A stretch of 64,000 bases of DNA from an uncultured Bacilli bacterium (GCA_949879765.1 CATLBQ010000001.1:1-64000), one strand, 5' to 3'. Positions 54,356 to 64,000 are shown, numbered from the stretch's first letter. The notes: a model not told the origin generated them from the letters alone. Translations and numbers: made by a program.

Positions 54356-55591
54356 GTGAAAAAACAAAATAGAATATGGATGATGGCAACAGCGATGTTG
54401 CTATCACTTGCTGTGTTGACAGGATGTAGTGTATTACAATCACGTTCCTCTCATACAAAAAATCAGGTTCAAAATGAAATTACCAATAAGGTGGTTCAAT
54501 ATGAAAATATTACAATAGCAGATTTAGAAAGTTGTGTTTTAAACACATCCAAAATGCTAGAAAATAGTGTAATTGGGATTACACTCAAAGCCAATTACAA
54601 GACAATGATCAATGGACATTTGATTACATCAGAAGATACCGAATCGATTGGTAGTGGTGTAATCTATAAAAGAGAAACCAATTATAATGCAGAGGGAAAA
54701 GTCAATTCCTATACGTATTATGTTGTTACCAATCGTCATGTGATTACAGGAGCCAATCAAGGATATACTTACAAAACATATGCCTATTTGGGCAATGAAG
54801 ATATAGAAATCGAAGCAGAAGTTGTGGGCTATGATACAAAAGTAGATATTGCTTTGGTTAAATTCCAACATACGACACTGATTCAACCAGTGGAATTTGC
54901 GGATAGCGATGCCATTCAAAAAGGACAATTTGCAATAGCGATTGGTAATCCAGATGGCTATGAATACTATGGATCGGTTACTTTTGGTATCATCAGTGGC
55001 GAACTTCGTTATATTAGTGAAGATACAGATGGAGACAAGGTTAATGACTTTAATGCTGCGTATATCCAACATGATGTGACCATCAACCCTGGTAATAGTG
55101 GTGGAGGATTGTTTACAATTGATGGTAAATTAATTGGCATCAATACACTCAAAATTGTTGATGATAAAATAGACAATATGGGGTTTGCTATACCTGCTAA
55201 TATTGTAAAGAGTTTGCTTGAGAACTATTTAGAACAAGGAAAGACGATTGTACGACCAAGACTAGGGATTGTAGGGATTGAAGTAAGAAATTTATCCAAT
55301 GCAATCATTGCTCAAAATCAGTTAAAAGAAATCCCTACAACGATATATGGGTCGGTAAAACCTTATGGTATTTATGTTACAGACGTCACTGAAAATGGAA
55401 CAATGAGTCAAACCAGTTTACAAAAAGATGATATTATCTTGGCATTTGAAGATGAGCCTTTGACGCAAATGACTATACTGACTGGAAAACTGAATGCATT
55501 GACAGATTATGTGGTGGGTTCCAAAGTGGAGATTACGTATTATTCAAGACGATTAAATAAAATAGTTACAGAAACAGTAACATTAAGATAA
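54356..55591 (+). CDS. HtrA/DegP-like trypsin-type protease, lipoprotein form
   Basis: 411 residues from a GTG after TAAGGGGATG. Lipoprotein signal ending LAVLTGC (Cys24), where most HtrA proteins have a membrane helix. S1C protease domain: VVTNRHVITGA (His), VDIALVKF (Asp), INPGNSGGGLF (Ser), then one PDZ domain (about 315-405; YVTDVTENGTMSQTSLQKDDIIL). An extracellular quality-control protease is expected. It follows the two-component system and a structured leader, suggesting stress control (inference). Confidence 0.92.
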   Translation: MKKQNRIWMMATAMLLSLAVLTGCSVLQSRSSHTKNQVQNEITNKVVQYENITIADLESCVLNTSKMLENSVIGITLKANYKTMINGHLITSEDTESIGSGVIYKRETNYNAEGKVNSYTYYVVTNRHVITGANQGYTYKTYAYLGNEDIEIEAEVVGYDTKVDIALVKFQHTTLIQPVEFADSDAIQKGQFAIAIGNPDGYEYYGSVTFGIISGELRYISEDTDGDKVNDFNAAYIQHDVTINPGNSGGGLFTIDGKLIGINTLKIVDDKIDNMGFAIPANIVKSLLENYLEQGKTIVRPRLGIVGIEVRNLSNAIIAQNQLKEIPTTIYGSVKPYGIYVTDVTENGTMSQTSLQKDDIILAFEDEPLTQMTILTGKLNALTDYVVGSKVEITYYSRRLNKIVTETVTLR

Positions 55592-55615
55592 ATGTGTCGA
55601 TTCGGCACATTTTTT
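55591..55615 (+). terminator. Terminator after the HtrA gene
   Basis: ATGTGTC pairs with GGCACAT (one G-U) around GATTC, then TTTTTTC. Confidence 0.7.
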
Positions 55616-55650
55616 CTTGTGCTTTGGTTTCCTTTTTCATTCCTTTATGG

Positions 55651-55656
55651 TATAAT
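55651..55656 (+). promoter_or_regulatory. Extended -10 before murI
   Basis: TGGTATAAT (hexamer 55651-55656), 44 bases before the murI start; -35 is weak. Confidence 0.5.
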
Positions 55657-55699
55657 ATCATAAAAAGATACATAAATATCATTACCAGTGAGGTAAGAT

Positions 55700-56455
55700 A
55701 TGAAAGAAAAAATAGGTATATTTGATTCTGGAATTGGTGGACTTTCTGTATATGAAGCAATCAGAAGCCAGTTTCAAGAGCTAGATATGTTGTATTTAGC
55801 AGATGAGGCTCATTTGCCATATGGTGTAAAGCCAAAAGCAGTCGTGCGTGCTCTTACGTTAAAGTATATTGAGACACTGAAACAATTAGGTGCTACTTGG
55901 ATTGTTGTAGCATGCAATACGGCTACAGCTTCTATCATTGATATTTGTGCTGAAGATACTCATGTAATTGGAGTCATTGCCCCTACAGCACAATGGGCTT
56001 TGCGACAGAGTAAAAATCAAAAAATTGCGCTATTTGCTACCCAATTGACAGTGGAAAGTAAACTATATGAAAAATATTTGTCTCCTCATTTAGAAGTAGC
56101 TATCAATTGTAGTCAGCTTGTGCCGTTGATTGAACAAATGAATTTTTCATCGCAAGAAATAGATACTTTGATTCATAGTTATCTACAACAACTTCAAGAA
56201 GCAGATACACTAATTTTGGGGTGTACACATTTTAAGTGGATTCGCCCTATGATTGCGCAAATGGCGCCGTCACTTCAACTCGTTGATAGTGGTGAACCCA
56301 TTGTTGATTTGCTCAAAAAAAGAGGATTCCAAGTGCAACAAGATGGTTCATCACAGGGAAAAAGCGTCTATTATACCACAGGAGATGTCGCAAAAGCAAG
56401 GCATCAATTGGAAAAGATGCATTTTTATTTTGACCAAATTCAAAATATGGAATAA
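55700..56455 (+). CDS. murI: Glutamate racemase
   Basis: 251 residues: GIFDSGIGGLSVYEAI, VACNTATA (first catalytic Cys) and LILGCTHF (second catalytic Cys with His). It makes D-glutamate for peptidoglycan. RBS is GTGAGGTAAG. It is followed at 33 bases by the ABC-F gene. Confidence 0.95.
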   Translation: MKEKIGIFDSGIGGLSVYEAIRSQFQELDMLYLADEAHLPYGVKPKAVVRALTLKYIETLKQLGATWIVVACNTATASIIDICAEDTHVIGVIAPTAQWALRQSKNQKIALFATQLTVESKLYEKYLSPHLEVAINCSQLVPLIEQMNFSSQEIDTLIHSYLQQLQEADTLILGCTHFKWIRPMIAQMAPSLQLVDSGEPIVDLLKKRGFQVQQDGSSQGKSVYYTTGDVAKARHQLEKMHFYFDQIQNME

Positions 56456-56487
56456 ATCTATTCAATCATATAAAAGGAGAATGCGAA

Positions 56488-58044
56488 ATGTTACTGACAG
56501 TAGAAAATTTATCGCTCACATTTGACAAGAAAAAACTTTTTCAAAATGCTTCATTTCGCGTTTTGCCAAATGAAAAAATAGGGGTGGTTGGAAATAATGG
56601 AGTGGGAAAAACGACATTGATTCAAGTACTTTGTGGTAAAGTCATTCCTGATAGTGGGAGTATTACCTTTGATCAATCCATTCGCGTTGGTTATTTAGAT
56701 CAATATATGAAAGTAGACAAGCAAATATCAATAGATGCATATGTAAAGCAGGCATTTTCTCATTTATATGACCAAGAACAACAAATGAATCAATATTTAG
56801 ATGCTTTAAACGAAACATCAGATGAGATACTAATGGATCGATATGTTCGATTAACTACGCAAATTCGCGAAGAATTAGAAAGAAATGATTTTTATGCGGT
56901 GGATTCAAAGATTGGGCGTATTGTTTCTGGTCTAGGAATTGTTCAATTTGGTTTGCAAACACCACTAGGACGCTTATCGGGGGGACAAAAGGTCAAAGTG
57001 ATTTTGGCAAAGTTATTGTTAGAAGAACCCGATTTATTGATTTTAGATGAACCAACCAACTTTTTGGATACGGTTCATGTGGACTGGCTGGTAAAATACT
57101 TAAAAGAATATCAAGGTAATTTTTTAATTGTTTCCCATCATCAAGAATTCTTAAACCATGTGGCTACCCATATTCTTGAAATTGAAGGTGGGAAAATCAC
57201 CAAATATAAGGGCAATTATCAAGAATATCGTTTGAAGAAACTCATGAAAGATGAAGAACAAGAACGGAAATACAATGCTCAACAAAAAGAAATCAAAGAA
57301 CTACAAGCGTATATCGCTAAAAATAAAGTAAAGACATCGACGGCTAAACAGGCCAAAAGTAGAGAAAAACGATTGGAAAAAATAGAAGTCATCGAAAGAC
57401 CTAAAAGTAGTGACATTCATTTGAATTTGCATTTTAATTATGCACCCATTGGATCAGAGCGTTTTTTAGTTGTAAAACAACTCGAGATTGGTTATGACTT
57501 TTCCTTATTACCCGCAATAGATTTTGAAATTCGAAGTGGAACCAAATTGGCTATCACGGGATTTAATGGCATTGGCAAAAGTACATTGTTGAAAACCTTG
57601 GTTGGGCAACTTCGGCCTATACAAGGTGAATTTCATTTTGTAGACCGTGCACAAATTGCTTATTATGAACAAGAAAATTATTTTGAAAATCCCATGCTTA
57701 CGCCTGTTCAAGAAATTCAAAATCAATATCCATTGATGGATCAATATGCGATTAGGAGCGTTTTAGCAAGAGTGGGAATTACTGGAAATTTAGCCCTTCA
57801 ACCCATCAAAACAATGAGTGGTGGTGAACAATCGAAACTCAAATTATGCAAGGTGATGATGCAAAAAGCCAATGTGTTGATTTTGGATGAACCGACCAAT
57901 CATTTGGATAAAGTGGCTAGAGAAGAATTGTTAATTGCACTTCAAAAGTACAATGGGACGGTTATTTTTGTGAGCCATGAAAGAGATTTTGTGGAAAGAC
58001 TCGCCACGCAAATTTATAGTATTGAAGAATTATTGATCCGTTAG
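56488..58044 (+). CDS. ABC-F family ATP-binding protein
   Basis: 518 residues with two ATPase domains and no membrane segment. Domain 1: GNNGVGKTT, LSGGQKVKV, LLILDEPTNFLD. Domain 2: GFNGIGKST, MSGGEQSKL, VLILDEPTNHLD. A basic helical linker (about 240-300; KLMKDEEQERKYNAQQKEI...KSREKRLEK) lies between. ABC-F proteins act on the ribosome; some protect it from antibiotics, others aid translation. The subgroup cannot be told from sequence by eye. RBS is AAGGAG. Confidence 0.93.
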   Translation: MLLTVENLSLTFDKKKLFQNASFRVLPNEKIGVVGNNGVGKTTLIQVLCGKVIPDSGSITFDQSIRVGYLDQYMKVDKQISIDAYVKQAFSHLYDQEQQMNQYLDALNETSDEILMDRYVRLTTQIREELERNDFYAVDSKIGRIVSGLGIVQFGLQTPLGRLSGGQKVKVILAKLLLEEPDLLILDEPTNFLDTVHVDWLVKYLKEYQGNFLIVSHHQEFLNHVATHILEIEGGKITKYKGNYQEYRLKKLMKDEEQERKYNAQQKEIKELQAYIAKNKVKTSTAKQAKSREKRLEKIEVIERPKSSDIHLNLHFNYAPIGSERFLVVKQLEIGYDFSLLPAIDFEIRSGTKLAITGFNGIGKSTLLKTLVGQLRPIQGEFHFVDRAQIAYYEQENYFENPMLTPVQEIQNQYPLMDQYAIRSVLARVGITGNLALQPIKTMSGGEQSKLKLCKVMMQKANVLILDEPTNHLDKVAREELLIALQKYNGTVIFVSHERDFVERLATQIYSIEELLIR

Positions 58045-58053
58045 GAGGAAGTT

Positions 58054-58575
58054 ATGGAAGGTGTTGAACGGTATCGTGTGAGACTCTTACCACACAATAC
58101 AGCATGGAATAAAGAATTTGAACAAGTTCAAGCCATACTCAAGTCATGTTGGAAAGAAAACATCTTAGATATTCAGCATGTGGGAAGTACCGCTATTCCT
58201 AGCATTTGTGCGAAACCCATTTTAGATGTTGCTGTTAAGGTCAAGTCATTCACTGCACTAGATAAAGCAGCACTGGTTCAAAAAGGATATGATGATTGTG
58301 GTCCTCAAGGAGGGAAAAGCACCCATATTTTATTTGTATTACGGGGTCTTGATCAAATATCATTACAACATATTCATTGTTATGATCAAAGGGATGATGA
58401 GTTTGATCAATTGGTTGGATTTCGGGATTATTTGAATACGCATGTAGAAGTGGCTTTGGCCTACCAAGCATTGAAGATATCTCTTGCTGCAGAATATCCT
58501 GATGATAGACAAGCCTATACCCGAAAAAAAGCCCCTTTTATTTTAGAAATTTATCGCCAATTATCGCAGATATAA
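58054..58575 (+). CDS. GrpB family protein (UPF0157)
   Basis: 173 residues, nucleotidyltransferase-like fold: LLPHNTAWNKEFEQVQ, IQHVGSTAIPSICAKPILDVAVKV (GS and DxD-like motifs), then QLVGFRDYLNTH. The biochemical role of the family is poorly known. RBS is AGGAGG, 9 bases after the ABC-F stop, so co-transcribed. Confidence 0.9.
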   Translation: MEGVERYRVRLLPHNTAWNKEFEQVQAILKSCWKENILDIQHVGSTAIPSICAKPILDVAVKVKSFTALDKAALVQKGYDDCGPQGGKSTHILFVLRGLDQISLQHIHCYDQRDDEFDQLVGFRDYLNTHVEVALAYQALKISLAAEYPDDRQAYTRKKAPFILEIYRQLSQI

Positions 58576-58601
58576 TCAAACAATGAGAAGAGGTAAAAAC
58601 T

Positions 58602-59114
58602 ATGTGTACAATTCATTTGATGGTAGGAATTCAAGGCAGTGGAAAAACGACCTTTGCCAAACAACTGGCGATTGAAAAGAAAATTCAACTGATTTCAACT
58701 GATATCATCAGAGAAACCCATCCTGAAACCCCTGAAAAAGGCATATGGCCACTAGCTTATCAACTTTGTGCAGAGGAATTAAATCAGGGTAGAGAGGTTA
58801 TTTTTGACGCAACAAGTATTACACCTGGAGTTCGGTCTAGATTAAAAGAAGAAGTCCAGCACTATTGTAATGCTTTCGATATAGGGTGCTATTTCTTTTT
58901 ACCTGATTTGGCAGTCTGTAAAGAAAGGGTATTGCTGCGCAATCTTCTTCAAACGGAACATCATTTGCCAGTTGAAGTGGTAGAGCAGTACTATAATCGA
59001 TTGATTCCACTGACCATAGAGGAAGGATTTCGATTCATAAAAACGATAGATATGTATGGAAATTGTATTCAAATAGCCCAAAAGGTAGAAAAGAGGGAGG
59101 ATAAAAATGATTGA
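58602..59114 (+). CDS. P-loop kinase, AAA_33/polynucleotide-kinase-like
   Basis: 170 residues: Walker A GIQGSGKTTFA, then STDIIRETH, EVIFDATSITPGVRSRL and a lid region (CKERVLLRN). It is a small kinase of unknown substrate; related domains phosphorylate nucleic acid ends or small metabolites. It overlaps polC by 8 bases (ATGATTGA), so it is translationally coupled. Confidence 0.85.
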   Translation: MCTIHLMVGIQGSGKTTFAKQLAIEKKIQLISTDIIRETHPETPEKGIWPLAYQLCAEELNQGREVIFDATSITPGVRSRLKEEVQHYCNAFDIGCYFFLPDLAVCKERVLLRNLLQTEHHLPVEVVEQYYNRLIPLTIEEGFRFIKTIDMYGNCIQIAQKVEKREDKND

Positions 59115-62100
59115 ACAAGATCAAAAATTGATGGAAATTTTTACCCAGAGTGGTTTGGTGTTAACAGACTCGCTTCAAACGGGAAGACTAGAGAATGTGA
59201 TCATTAATGAGAAAAATAAGTCTTGTCGGCTCTGCCTTTCATTTTCGGAAATTCTAGATCCCCATACGGTATTTGAAATGCAAGAAAAAGTAACTGTATA
59301 TGTCAAACAAAGTGTTTCTGTAGATACGATAAAATATACGATTGGTTATACTGAAGCGTGTAAGCAGCATTATCAAATGAGTCAAAGTGATTTGAAGGCG
59401 TATTTGACTGAGGCTATTCGTATCTGTAAAGAAGCCAAAAAAGGGGTTATGATTTTAGAAAGTTATTTTTCAAAATATGAAAATAATACAATTTGTTTTG
59501 TTGTAGCGACATTGGAAGACAAAAAAAACGTGGAAGAAAATTTATTGTTGATTAAGCAATTTTTCCTCAATTATGGTCTTTCATTTGTTCACTTTGAGAT
59601 AGAAATTAGTGAAGAAGCAAGAAATTTAAAAGAGATTCGTCAAAAAAGGCAACAAGTGCAAGAGAGTCTTGATGAAACCAGAAGTGCAGAAGCATATCGT
59701 CAAAAACGTGAAAGTATGAAAGAAGATCATGTTCAACATGCCTTTCGGTATAAAAATACAGGGCAATTTATATCCATTCAGATCAATGATATTCCAACCA
59801 ATAGTATGGAAGTAGCTGAATTTACGCAAATCAATGGTACTGATAAAGTGATGGTTTTAGGTACGTTAGTGTCAAGCGAAATTCGAAATATCAAATCCAA
59901 GCAAGGCAGAGAGTTTACGCTTGTGGTGGCCACCATTACCAATTACACCGATTCTGTGCTGATCAAACGATTTATCAAAGATACAGAAATTGCTGAATAT
60001 AAAGAAAAACTAAAACCCAATACCCGTTTAGAAATCAAAGGAAAAATGATTTGGGATGACTTTGCCAAAGATGTAGTTATCATGTGTGATCAAATTGTGG
60101 TATTGGGTGGAGACGTTTCAAGAGTACGGTATGATGAAGCTTTAGTCAAGCGGATTGAGCTACATGCCCATACCAAGATGAGTGTATTAGATAGCATGAT
60201 GTCAGTAGAAGAGTATGTAGATCAAGCCAAAAATTATGGACACAAAGCGATTGCGGTAACAGATCATGCCAACTGTCATATATTACCAGAGTTATTTAAA
60301 CTTTGTGCCAAAAAAGGAATCAAACCGATTGCTGGAGTAGAAGGCTATTATATTGATGAAAAAAGTCTAGATATTGCTTTTACTGAACAAAGTATAGAGT
60401 TAAAAGATGCCACATATGTTGTATTTGATATCGAAACGACAGGTTTATACATACCTTTTAATGAGATTATTGAAATTGGTGCGGTTAAAATTAAAAATGG
60501 GTTAGTGATTGATCAATTTTCTAGTTTAATCAAACCAAAGAAACCAGTGCATCAACGTATCACTGATATTACCCATATCACAAATGAAATGCTTTATGAC
60601 CAGTTACCGATTGAAGATGTATTACCAGATTTTTTGACCTTTATAGAAGGAACGATATTGGTTGCGCATAATGCTCATTTTGATACTGATTTTATTTATG
60701 CTGAACTGAAAAAATTGGGTATATTTAAAGGTATTATGCCATGTATTGATACGATGATGCTTGCAAGAGGATTGTATGGTGGAGCATTCAAACAAAATAA
60801 TTTACGGGCTGTAGGCAAATTTTTAAAAGTAGAAGTAGAACCAAATGAACAACATCGTGCTGTTTATGATGCCAAGACAACCGGAAATATTTTTGTCAAA
60901 ATGCTAGGAGATTTATTAGACGCAGGCATAGATAACTACAATCAAATCAATGCCTTAGTTGCAAAAAATGAACTATTCCGCTATAAAATACCGAGTCATA
61001 TCAATTTGCTTGTTCAAAATAAAGCCGGGTTAAAAAACTTTTATAAGATTATTTCCGAATCACATACAACGTATTTTCAAAAGGATGCAAGAATACTGCG
61101 CAGTTTGATTGAACAATATCGTGATCATATTTTAGTAGGTAGTGGTTGTGCCAATGGTGAAATTTTCCGATTAGCTCTTGAAAAAACATACGATCAATTG
61201 GTTGAGGCAATGGATTTTTATGATTATATAGAGGTTCAACCTCCTTGTTGTTATATGCATTTGTTTGATATGTGGTCTGAAGAAGAAGCACTACAAATGA
61301 TTCAAGGATTGATTCAAAATATAATTACCGCAGCCAAGTCCAAAAATAAGTTGGTTGTAGCAACAGGTGATGTTCATGAATTGTTAGAGTCCGATGCACA
61401 GTTTCGAAAAGTGTATTTAAGTGTCGCTCGTCCAAATGGTGGAGGACCTCATGAATTATCGCATTATCAGGGAACATTAGATATGCATTACCGAAGTACT
61501 TCCGAAATGCTAGAGGCGTTTGCTTTCTTACCTAGTGAGTTGGCATATGAAATTGTAATAACCAATACCAATAAAATTGGTGATATGATCGAAAGTTATC
61601 CTCTTTTCCCAGATCAATTGTACGTACCTCGTGATGACTTTATGTTGGATAAAAATGGTGTAGCCTCCATGAAACATGCGGTATATGATATTTCCTATCA
61701 AACCGCTTATAAAATGTATGGTAACCCTCTTCCTAAATATGTACAAGCTAGGTTAGATAAAGAATTAGATGCTGTTATTGGACATGGCTATTTCTCTGTA
61801 TATTATATTTCCCATTTACTCGTTAAAAACTCCAATGATGCAGGATACATTGTAGGAAGTAGAGGTTCGGTTGGAAGTTCATTTGTAGCTACAATGATGG
61901 GAATTACGGAAGTCAATCCACTCAAACCGCATTATTATTGTACCAATCCAGATTGCCATTTTACGGCTTTCAAATTTACGGATGAAGAGAAGAAAGCATA
62001 TGAACAAGAGAGTATAGCTGAAATTGAGGTAGAACTTCAAAAAGTAGGCGTTGGTATGGACTTAATACCAATGCGATGTCCAAAATGTGGTCAAGAATTG

Positions 62101-63648
62101 AGTCGTTCGGGTGTAGATATTGCATTTGAAACGTTCTTAGGATTTACGGGAGAAAAGGTACCGGATATTGATTTGAACTTTTCAGGCGAGTATCAAGCTC
62201 AAGCGCATTTGTTTTGCCAAAAGACTTTTGGAATCGATAATGCCTTCCGAGCAGGTACAGTTAGTACAGTACAATCGAAAACGGCCTTTGCATATGCCAG
62301 AGATTATTATCAAAAAATAGGTGTATTCAAACGTCAAGTCGAGTTAGAACGGTTATCGTTGATGCTTTCAGAATCTAAACGAACAACAGGTCAACATCCT
62401 GGTGGCATCGTTGTTGTGCCAGATGATATCGAATATACGGATATTATTCCTGTCCAATATCCACCTGTTTCAGATGGGGATATTACAGGACAAGTATGGC
62501 GCACATCGCATTATGACTATCATAAATTCGAAGATAATTTATTGAAATTAGATATCCTAGGTCATGATGATCCAACGGTGATGAAAACATTGATGGATTA
62601 TGTTTACGCTAATCCAGAAGATTTTCCGTTTCATGATGTAGATGGTATCCCTTATTATGATAGAAAAGTCATTTCATTATTTAGTTCTAAAGAAGCTTTA
62701 GGCATAGAAAATGATGAGGTGGATAAACTATCTAGTGGGACAATTGGAATTCCTGAATTTGGAACTTCATTTGTTCGAGGCATGTTAGAGACGATTCGGC
62801 CAGATTCCATCAGTCAAATCATCAAAGTTTCAGGGTTATCTCATGGAACTGATGTGTGGATGAAGAATGCAGAGGATTTGGTAAAGGGAGTCAATCCCGA
62901 CTATCCGAAAATTATGTTCAATGATGTCATTGGTTGTCGTGATGATATCATGATTGCTTTGATTGCTCAAGGTGTTCCTGCCGCCATTTCCTTTAAAATC
63001 ATGGAAGGTGTGAGAAAAGGAAGAGGCTTGACGCCTGATCAAGAAGAAATTATGCGCAAAAACAATGTACCTGAGTGGTTTATTGCTTCATGTAAAAAAA
63101 TTAAATATTTATTCCCTAAAGCCCATGCGACAGCCTATGTGATTATGGCGCTTCGTATTGCCTGGTTTAAGGTATATAGACCTATTTATTATTATGCAGC
63201 CTATTTTTCTAAACGGGCTAAAGAGTTTGATCCAGAAGCTTTTGCTATGGGGAGAAATGCTATTCAAAATCGCATCAATGAAATTGAAACCAAAATCAGG
63301 GAACGAAAAGATGTTACCAATAAAGAAATTGATTTATTGGATGAATTAAAGATTGCATTAGAGATGAATCTGCGGGGATTACGTTTTAAACATATTGATG
63401 TCAATATTTCAGAAGCGACGGATTTGGTCTTATCTAAAGATAAAAAAGCCCTGTATTTGCCATTTGTTTCTGTAGATTCTCTAGGAGAAACAGTAGCCAA
63501 ATCGATAGTAGAAGCCAGAAAACAACGGCCATTTAGTTCTAGAAAAGACTTTGAACTCAGAACAAGTGTAAATAAAAAACAATTCGCCAATTTAATCACA
63601 TTGGAGGCTTTTGGCGATTTGGTAGATGATGATACAACATTATTATAA
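59107..63648 (+). CDS. polC: DNA polymerase III PolC-type alpha subunit
   Basis: 1513 residues, somewhat longer than typical PolC (about 1440). In order: N-terminal domains (about 1-230), OB fold (about 235-330), PHP domain (HAHTKMSVLDSMM; AVTDHANCH), an inserted DEDD proofreading exonuclease (VVFDIETTGL, about 440-600), the rest of PHP, a four-Cys zinc site (CTNPDC, about 945; CPKCG, about 992), and the polymerase core with PDIDLNFSGEYQ (about 1018-1029) and RTTGQHPGG. It is the main replicative polymerase of low-GC Bacillota. RBS is GGGAGG. Confidence 0.96.
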   Translation: MIEQDQKLMEIFTQSGLVLTDSLQTGRLENVIINEKNKSCRLCLSFSEILDPHTVFEMQEKVTVYVKQSVSVDTIKYTIGYTEACKQHYQMSQSDLKAYLTEAIRICKEAKKGVMILESYFSKYENNTICFVVATLEDKKNVEENLLLIKQFFLNYGLSFVHFEIEISEEARNLKEIRQKRQQVQESLDETRSAEAYRQKRESMKEDHVQHAFRYKNTGQFISIQINDIPTNSMEVAEFTQINGTDKVMVLGTLVSSEIRNIKSKQGREFTLVVATITNYTDSVLIKRFIKDTEIAEYKEKLKPNTRLEIKGKMIWDDFAKDVVIMCDQIVVLGGDVSRVRYDEALVKRIELHAHTKMSVLDSMMSVEEYVDQAKNYGHKAIAVTDHANCHILPELFKLCAKKGIKPIAGVEGYYIDEKSLDIAFTEQSIELKDATYVVFDIETTGLYIPFNEIIEIGAVKIKNGLVIDQFSSLIKPKKPVHQRITDITHITNEMLYDQLPIEDVLPDFLTFIEGTILVAHNAHFDTDFIYAELKKLGIFKGIMPCIDTMMLARGLYGGAFKQNNLRAVGKFLKVEVEPNEQHRAVYDAKTTGNIFVKMLGDLLDAGIDNYNQINALVAKNELFRYKIPSHINLLVQNKAGLKNFYKIISESHTTYFQKDARILRSLIEQYRDHILVGSGCANGEIFRLALEKTYDQLVEAMDFYDYIEVQPPCCYMHLFDMWSEEEALQMIQGLIQNIITAAKSKNKLVVATGDVHELLESDAQFRKVYLSVARPNGGGPHELSHYQGTLDMHYRSTSEMLEAFAFLPSELAYEIVITNTNKIGDMIESYPLFPDQLYVPRDDFMLDKNGVASMKHAVYDISYQTAYKMYGNPLPKYVQARLDKELDAVIGHGYFSVYYISHLLVKNSNDAGYIVGSRGSVGSSFVATMMGITEVNPLKPHYYCTNPDCHFTAFKFTDEEKKAYEQESIAEIEVELQKVGVGMDLIPMRCPKCGQELSRSGVDIAFETFLGFTGEKVPDIDLNFSGEYQAQAHLFCQKTFGIDNAFRAGTVSTVQSKTAFAYARDYYQKIGVFKRQVELERLSLMLSESKRTTGQHPGGIVVVPDDIEYTDIIPVQYPPVSDGDITGQVWRTSHYDYHKFEDNLLKLDILGHDDPTVMKTLMDYVYANPEDFPFHDVDGIPYYDRKVISLFSSKEALGIENDEVDKLSSGTIGIPEFGTSFVRGMLETIRPDSISQIIKVSGLSHGTDVWMKNAEDLVKGVNPDYPKIMFNDVIGCRDDIMIALIAQGVPAAISFKIMEGVRKGRGLTPDQEEIMRKNNVPEWFIASCKKIKYLFPKAHATAYVIMALRIAWFKVYRPIYYYAAYFSKRAKEFDPEAFAMGRNAIQNRINEIETKIRERKDVTNKEIDLLDELKIALEMNLRGLRFKHIDVNISEATDLVLSKDKKALYLPFVSVDSLGETVAKSIVEARKQRPFSSRKDFELRTSVNKKQFANLITLEAFGDLVDDDTTLL

Positions 63649-63657
63649 GGAGGAAAT

Positions 63658-64000
63658 ATGAAAGTAGGTAAAAATTTTGCATTTCATCGTATACCTAATG
63701 AATATACGATGGATATGACGTATGAAAATGCCACCATTCAAGGTGTCGGGGTAAAGACGCTTATGTTACTTTGTACAGCGCTAATTACAGCTTTATTATT
63801 GATTGGAATCATTGTTCGTGTTGGATATATGCCTTTTTTTATGTATATCATAGCAGGGATTACAACGTTTGTTTTACAAATCATAATGAATATTTCACCT
63901 GTTAAGGCCAAACAGTTGGCCATTCCTTATGCGATTTCTGAAGGACTTGTTGTAGGATGTTTATGTGGATTACTCGAATTGGTGCTTCCTGATATGGGAC
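63658..64000 (+). CDS. Bax inhibitor-1/YccA-like membrane protein, 3' end outside the window
   Basis: An ATG after AAGGAGGAAAT opens a frame that runs off the window. MTYENATIQGVGVKTLMLL is followed by closely spaced membrane helices (about 30-55, 58-78, 88-112). The MTxxN(A)T...G...KT opening fits the Bax-inhibitor-1-like (BaxI_1) family of bacterial membrane proteins. Start and reading frame are certain; family assignment rests on the N-terminal third. Confidence 0.7.
   Translation, partial: MKVGKNFAFHRIPNEYTMDMTYENATIQGVGVKTLMLLCTALITALLLIGIIVRVGYMPFFMYIIAGITTFVLQIIMNISPVKAKQLAIPYAISEGLVVGCLCGLLELVLPDMG

Overview
The window is a chromosomal segment of a low-GC Bacillota bacterium with a standard genetic code (TAA, TAG and TGA all end genes). 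A Gram-positive type PolC, RNase HIII, MutS2, an aspS T-box leader and the sporulation pair spoIVB-spo0A place it in an endospore-forming or formerly endospore-forming lineage. BspA-type leucine-rich-repeat surface proteins and the mosaic of lipoproteins suggest a gut or host-associated member, possibly near Erysipelotrichia; that placement is inference. No insertion sequence, CRISPR array, integrase or rRNA gene was found. Region by region: 1-10.8 kb is an AT-rich accessory region. It holds a frameshifted BspA-like lipoprotein, a secreted protein of unknown function, a large subtilase fused to BspA repeats, two paralogous lipoproteins flanking that subtilase (one with no recognisable start codon), a candidate small RNA and long non-coding stretches with gene remnants. 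10.8-18.3 kb carries a Gp37/Gp68-family protein, a MarR regulator with a heterodimeric ABC exporter, a MATE exporter, trmL and a tiny acidic ORF. 18.3-27.6 kb is the conserved nusB-xseA-xseB-dxs-recN-spoIVB-spo0A block, preceded by an SGNH-hydrolase-like lipoprotein. It lacks the ispA, tlyA and argR genes that lie here in Bacillus. 27.6-39 kb has dinB, T-box-aspS, a deoxycytidylate deaminase, a PDZ/Lon-like protease, lspA-rluD, rnhC (minus strand), mutS2, a thioredoxin-like gene and a Fic gene. 39-43.4 kb is a second surface-protein island with two broken genes, bounded by minus-strand tRNA-Cys and tRNA-Lys. 43.6-56.5 kb carries a 5'-nucleotidase lipoprotein, DegV, a GNAT acetyltransferase, a U32 peptidase-family protein, two minus-strand transporters, a two-component system, an HtrA-like lipoprotein behind a structured leader, and murI. 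56.5-64 kb carries an ABC-F ATPase, a GrpB-family protein, a P-loop kinase, polC and the start of a Bax-inhibitor-like membrane protein. The most notable pattern is that nearly all damaged or oddly started genes encode exported proteins: an A7 frameshift near 400, a T6 frameshift near 41,936, a TAG at 41,031 exactly beside the catalytic His of a C39-like peptidase, and two lost start codons. Long housekeeping genes nearby are intact. This fits surface-gene decay or phase variation, although homopolymer sequencing error must be excluded. Other observations worth following are an ATT-initiated dinB, Spo0A with an altered acidic pocket and a perfect 0A box in front of its gene, a compact T-box leader, an orphan small RNA near 9.7 kb, a structured leader before htrA, and LspA with an extra membrane domain of about 100 residues.
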